A stretch of 64,000 bases of DNA, taken from assembly GCF_014203665.1 (NCBI RefSeq), contig NZ_JACHJN010000003.1, forward strand, positions 744,001-808,000, read 5' to 3'. Shown here piece by piece: positions 62,387 to 64,000 of this stretch; within the stretch, counting starts at the first letter, position 1, and every line of letters starts with the position of its first letter. The stretch is from Saccharothrix tamanrassetensis (GTDB lineage: Bacteria; Actinomycetota; Actinomycetes; Mycobacteriales; Pseudonocardiaceae). The notes under the pieces are model-generated. The model saw only the letters and a program-made list of their open reading frames with translations, ran no database searches and was not told the DNA's origin. The position numbers and the translations under genes were made by a program.

Positions 62387-63219
62387 GCGTCGCACCACGA
62401 CCCGAGGATGCTCCGTTCACCGAACGGACTCCTCGGGTCGTTGCCGCTCGGCGCCTGACCAGGCGCTCCGGCCGCGACCGCGCCGGGCGCTTCCTGGCCG
62501 AAGGCGCGCAGGCGGTGCGCGAGGCGCTCGCCTGGTCCGCCGCCGGCCGCGGCCGGGTGCACGAGCTGTTCGTCACGGCGGTCGCGGCTTCGCGCAACCC
62601 GGAACTGGTGCGCGACGCGGTGGACGCCGGTGTGCCGGTGAGCGGTGTCACCGACAAGGCGGCCGCCGCGCTGTCGGAAACCGTGACGCCGCAGGGCATC
62701 GTCGCGGTCTGCGACCTGGTCGACGTGCCGCTGTCGCTGGCCGGCGCGCGACTGGTGGCCGTGCTGCACGGCGTGGCCGACCCCGGCAACGCCGGCACCG
62801 TGGTCCGCGTCGCGGACGCCGCCGGAGCCGACGCGGTGGTCTTCGCCGGCGACACCGTCGACCCGCACAACGGCAAGTGCGTCCGGTCGTCCACCGGCAG
62901 CGTCTTCCACCTGCCGCTCTCCCGGTCGCGGGCCGCGGACGAGGTGTTCGCCGCCTGCCGCGCAGCGGGCCTGTGCCTGGTGGCCGCCGACGGCTACGCC
63001 GAGGAGGACCTGGTCACCGCCGACCTGCGCGGCGACCTGGAACGCCCCACCGCGTGGGTCTTCGGCAGCGAAGCCCACGGCCTGCCGGACGAGGTGGTGG
63101 CAACCCTCGACACCGCCCTCAAGGTCCCGATCTACGGCGGCGCGGAAAGCCTCAACCTGGCCACCGCCGCAGCCGTCTGCCTCTACGCCTCGGCCCGCGC
63201 CCAACGCACCGCCCGCTGA
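62383..63219 (+). CDS. TrmH/SpoU-family RNA 2'-O-methyltransferase
   Basis: 278 residues. A substrate-binding N-domain ([35 protein letters not shown]) precedes the SPOUT knot with its three motifs: [35 protein letters not shown] and [17 protein letters not shown]. It methylates a ribose 2'-OH of rRNA or tRNA with S-adenosylmethionine. No ATG, GTG or TTG occurs in frame between 62176 (inside rplT) and about 62512; the CTG at 62383 gives a family-like N-terminus and overlaps the rplT stop as CTGA, so it is taken as the start. Confidence 0.88.
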   Translation: MSVAPRPEDAPFTERTPRVVAARRLTRRSGRDRAGRFLAEGAQAVREALAWSAAGRGRVHELFVTAVAASRNPELVRDAVDAGVPVSGVTDKAAAALSETVTPQGIVAVCDLVDVPLSLAGARLVAVLHGVADPGNAGTVVRVADAAGADAVVFAGDTVDPHNGKCVRSSTGSVFHLPLSRSRAADEVFAACRAAGLCLVAADGYAEEDLVTADLRGDLERPTAWVFGSEAHGLPDEVVATLDTALKVPIYGGAESLNLATAAAVCLYASARAQRTAR

Positions 63220-63228
63220 CACCAGCGC

Positions 63229-63356
63229 CGCCTGCGTCCATACGTGCGCCCAGCGCACCGCCCGCCGACGAGCCCGGCCGCGCCGACTCTCGCGCCTGCG
63301 TCGATACGCGCGCCCAACGCCCCACCCGCTGACGAGCCCGGCCGCGCCGACTCCCG
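63229..63356. repeat. Two tandem 64-bp repeats after the methyltransferase gene
   Basis: 63229-63292 and 63293-63356 are near-identical copies starting CGCCTGCGTC, with about nine differences. The middle of the unit also matches the 3' end of the methyltransferase gene (GCGCCCAACGCACCGCCCGCTGAC, 63198-63220), so the array probably arose by duplicating that end. The rest of 63220-63561 shows no gene. Confidence 0.75.
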
Positions 63357-63561
63357 CGCCCGAACCGCCCGAGCCGCCCGCGCCCATCGCGCTTCGAGCA
63401 GCCGGCTCACCGAGGGGCCGGAGCCCGCAGCCGTTCAGGCGCGCAACCCCAAGACGTCCCGCGCCCGCCCCTCGAGGTCGCTGTCGATCCCGAGGCGCCC
63501 GCCCCGCTGACATCCGAGCGGTTCGCGCCGACCCGCGCACCACGTTCCGGATGTGCCGCTG

Positions 63562-64000
63562 TCAGTCCTCCAACCGCTTGGTCAGCGCCCGCAGCACCGG
63601 GTCGCCGGAGGTCGGCTTGTCCTGTGCCCGCAGCGACTCCTCCAGCACGTTCGCGGTGTCGCCGATGATCTGCGGCGGCGACGTGTCGGTCACCATGCCC
63701 GCCGCCCGCCGCGCCTCGGCCTCCGCGTTCACCGCGTCACCGGACTCCAGCAGGAACCGCGCACCGCGCTGCGCCAGGAACGTCTGCCAGTCCACGTCCC
63801 CGAGCCGGGCCGCCAACTCCTCGGCGACGCCGTTCTGCTCCACGGCCTCCGCGTGCTCACCGGCGTGCAGGTGCAGGAACGCCCGGATCGCCGCGATCCG
63901 CGCGGCGAGGTGCATCCGGTGCTCCTCGTCCTCCACCGAGGACAGCAGCACCTCCGCCGACTCCAGCGCGGTGACGCACTCGTCGTGCTCCTCCGTGGGC
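63562..64000 (-). CDS. Helical TPR-like protein, truncated by window edge
   Basis: The frame is open to the window end, so its start lies outside; 146 codons are visible. The protein is almost entirely amphipathic helix pairs (ARIAAIRAFLHLHAGEHAEA, VAEELAARLGDVDWQTFLAQ, AVNAEAEARRAAGM) with Ala/Gly at TPR-like positions. No catalytic motif is visible. The C-terminus is VLRALTKRLED. Confidence 0.7.
   Translation of the reverse strand, partial: PTEEHDECVTALESAEVLLSSVEDEEHRMHLAARIAAIRAFLHLHAGEHAEAVEQNGVAEELAARLGDVDWQTFLAQRGARFLLESGDAVNAEAEARRAAGMVTDTSPPQIIGDTANVLEESLRAQDKPTSGDPVLRALTKRLED

Overview
The window is high-GC actinomycete DNA. Mycothiol-dependent isomerase-type proteins, a sortase-E-type LAxTG surface protein, YbaB/WXG100 secretion genes, a GT87 polyprenyl-phosphomannose transferase and the DUF1844-infC-rpmI-rplT-TrmH order all suggest a Pseudonocardiales bacterium (Saccharothrix/Lentzea/Actinosynnema-like). 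This is an inference; no rRNA or tRNA gene was seen to fix the taxonomy.

Layout. 1-1.2 kb: the 3' part of an IS30-family transposase, then about 500 bp of nested inverted repeats without a gene. 1.2-2.5 kb: RES-domain toxin with its Xre/DUF2384-like antitoxin. 2.7-19.1 kb: mostly ordinary chromosomal genes (GT87 transferase, FKBP, secreted beta-propeller protein, EI24 membrane protein, DUF309, AraC/VOC pair, Pol IV, LAQTG surface protein, secreted trypsin, ADP-ribosylglycohydrolase, ArsR/SRPBCC pair, aminotransferase, orphan response regulator, RNase HI). One gene here, at 3.9 kb, is a stand-alone homologue of part of the TNT protein described next.

19.1-28.6 kb is a type VII (WXG100/ESX) toxin region. 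It holds a 789-aa TNT-domain protein, an unidentified divergent gene, and a three-gene operon (YbaB-like, WXG100-like, giant 1675-aa protein). The giant protein joins a WXG-like N-terminus, a huge Gly/Pro-rich linker, an ADP-ribosyltransferase with R/STS/ExE residues, a His-Cys caspase-like segment and a divergent FolD (methylene-THF dehydrogenase/cyclohydrolase) domain. This is the most unusual object in the window.

28.8-31.3 kb: two small membrane proteins plus a NarL-type two-component pair in one tightly overlapped operon. 31.3-35 kb: a 1220-aa STAND NTPase with WD40 repeats. 35-36.4 kb: an MFS exporter. 36.9-41.1 kb is an accessory stretch with looser codon use: a protein carrying the N-terminal motif of contractile-injection cargo, a membrane protein with a Cys/His knuckle, a VapBC pair with a palindromic operator, a remnant of the nearby metallo-hydrolase gene, and a second RNase HI fused to two Cys/His knuckles.

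41.4-48.9 kb: MBL hydrolase, acyltransferase 3, mycothiol-dependent isomerase-type protein, uvrA, SRPBCC protein preceded by 15-bp tandem repeats, and a duplicated-domain lipoprotein. 49.1-55.7 kb is a coherent D-amino-acid catabolic cluster: GntP/DsdX-type permease, N-acyl-D-amino-acid deacylase, PLP D-amino-acid deaminase, divergently a PfkB kinase, an IclR regulator and RidA, with a perfect palindrome between the two arms. 55.8-60.3 kb: XRE-NB-ARC-TPR regulator, a membrane protein and a subtilisin-like protease with a B-lectin tail. 60.4-63.2 kb: DUF1844 gene, then infC-rpmI-rplT behind a structured 5' leader and a TrmH-type methyltransferase that appears to start at CTG. The window ends inside a helical, TPR-like gene.
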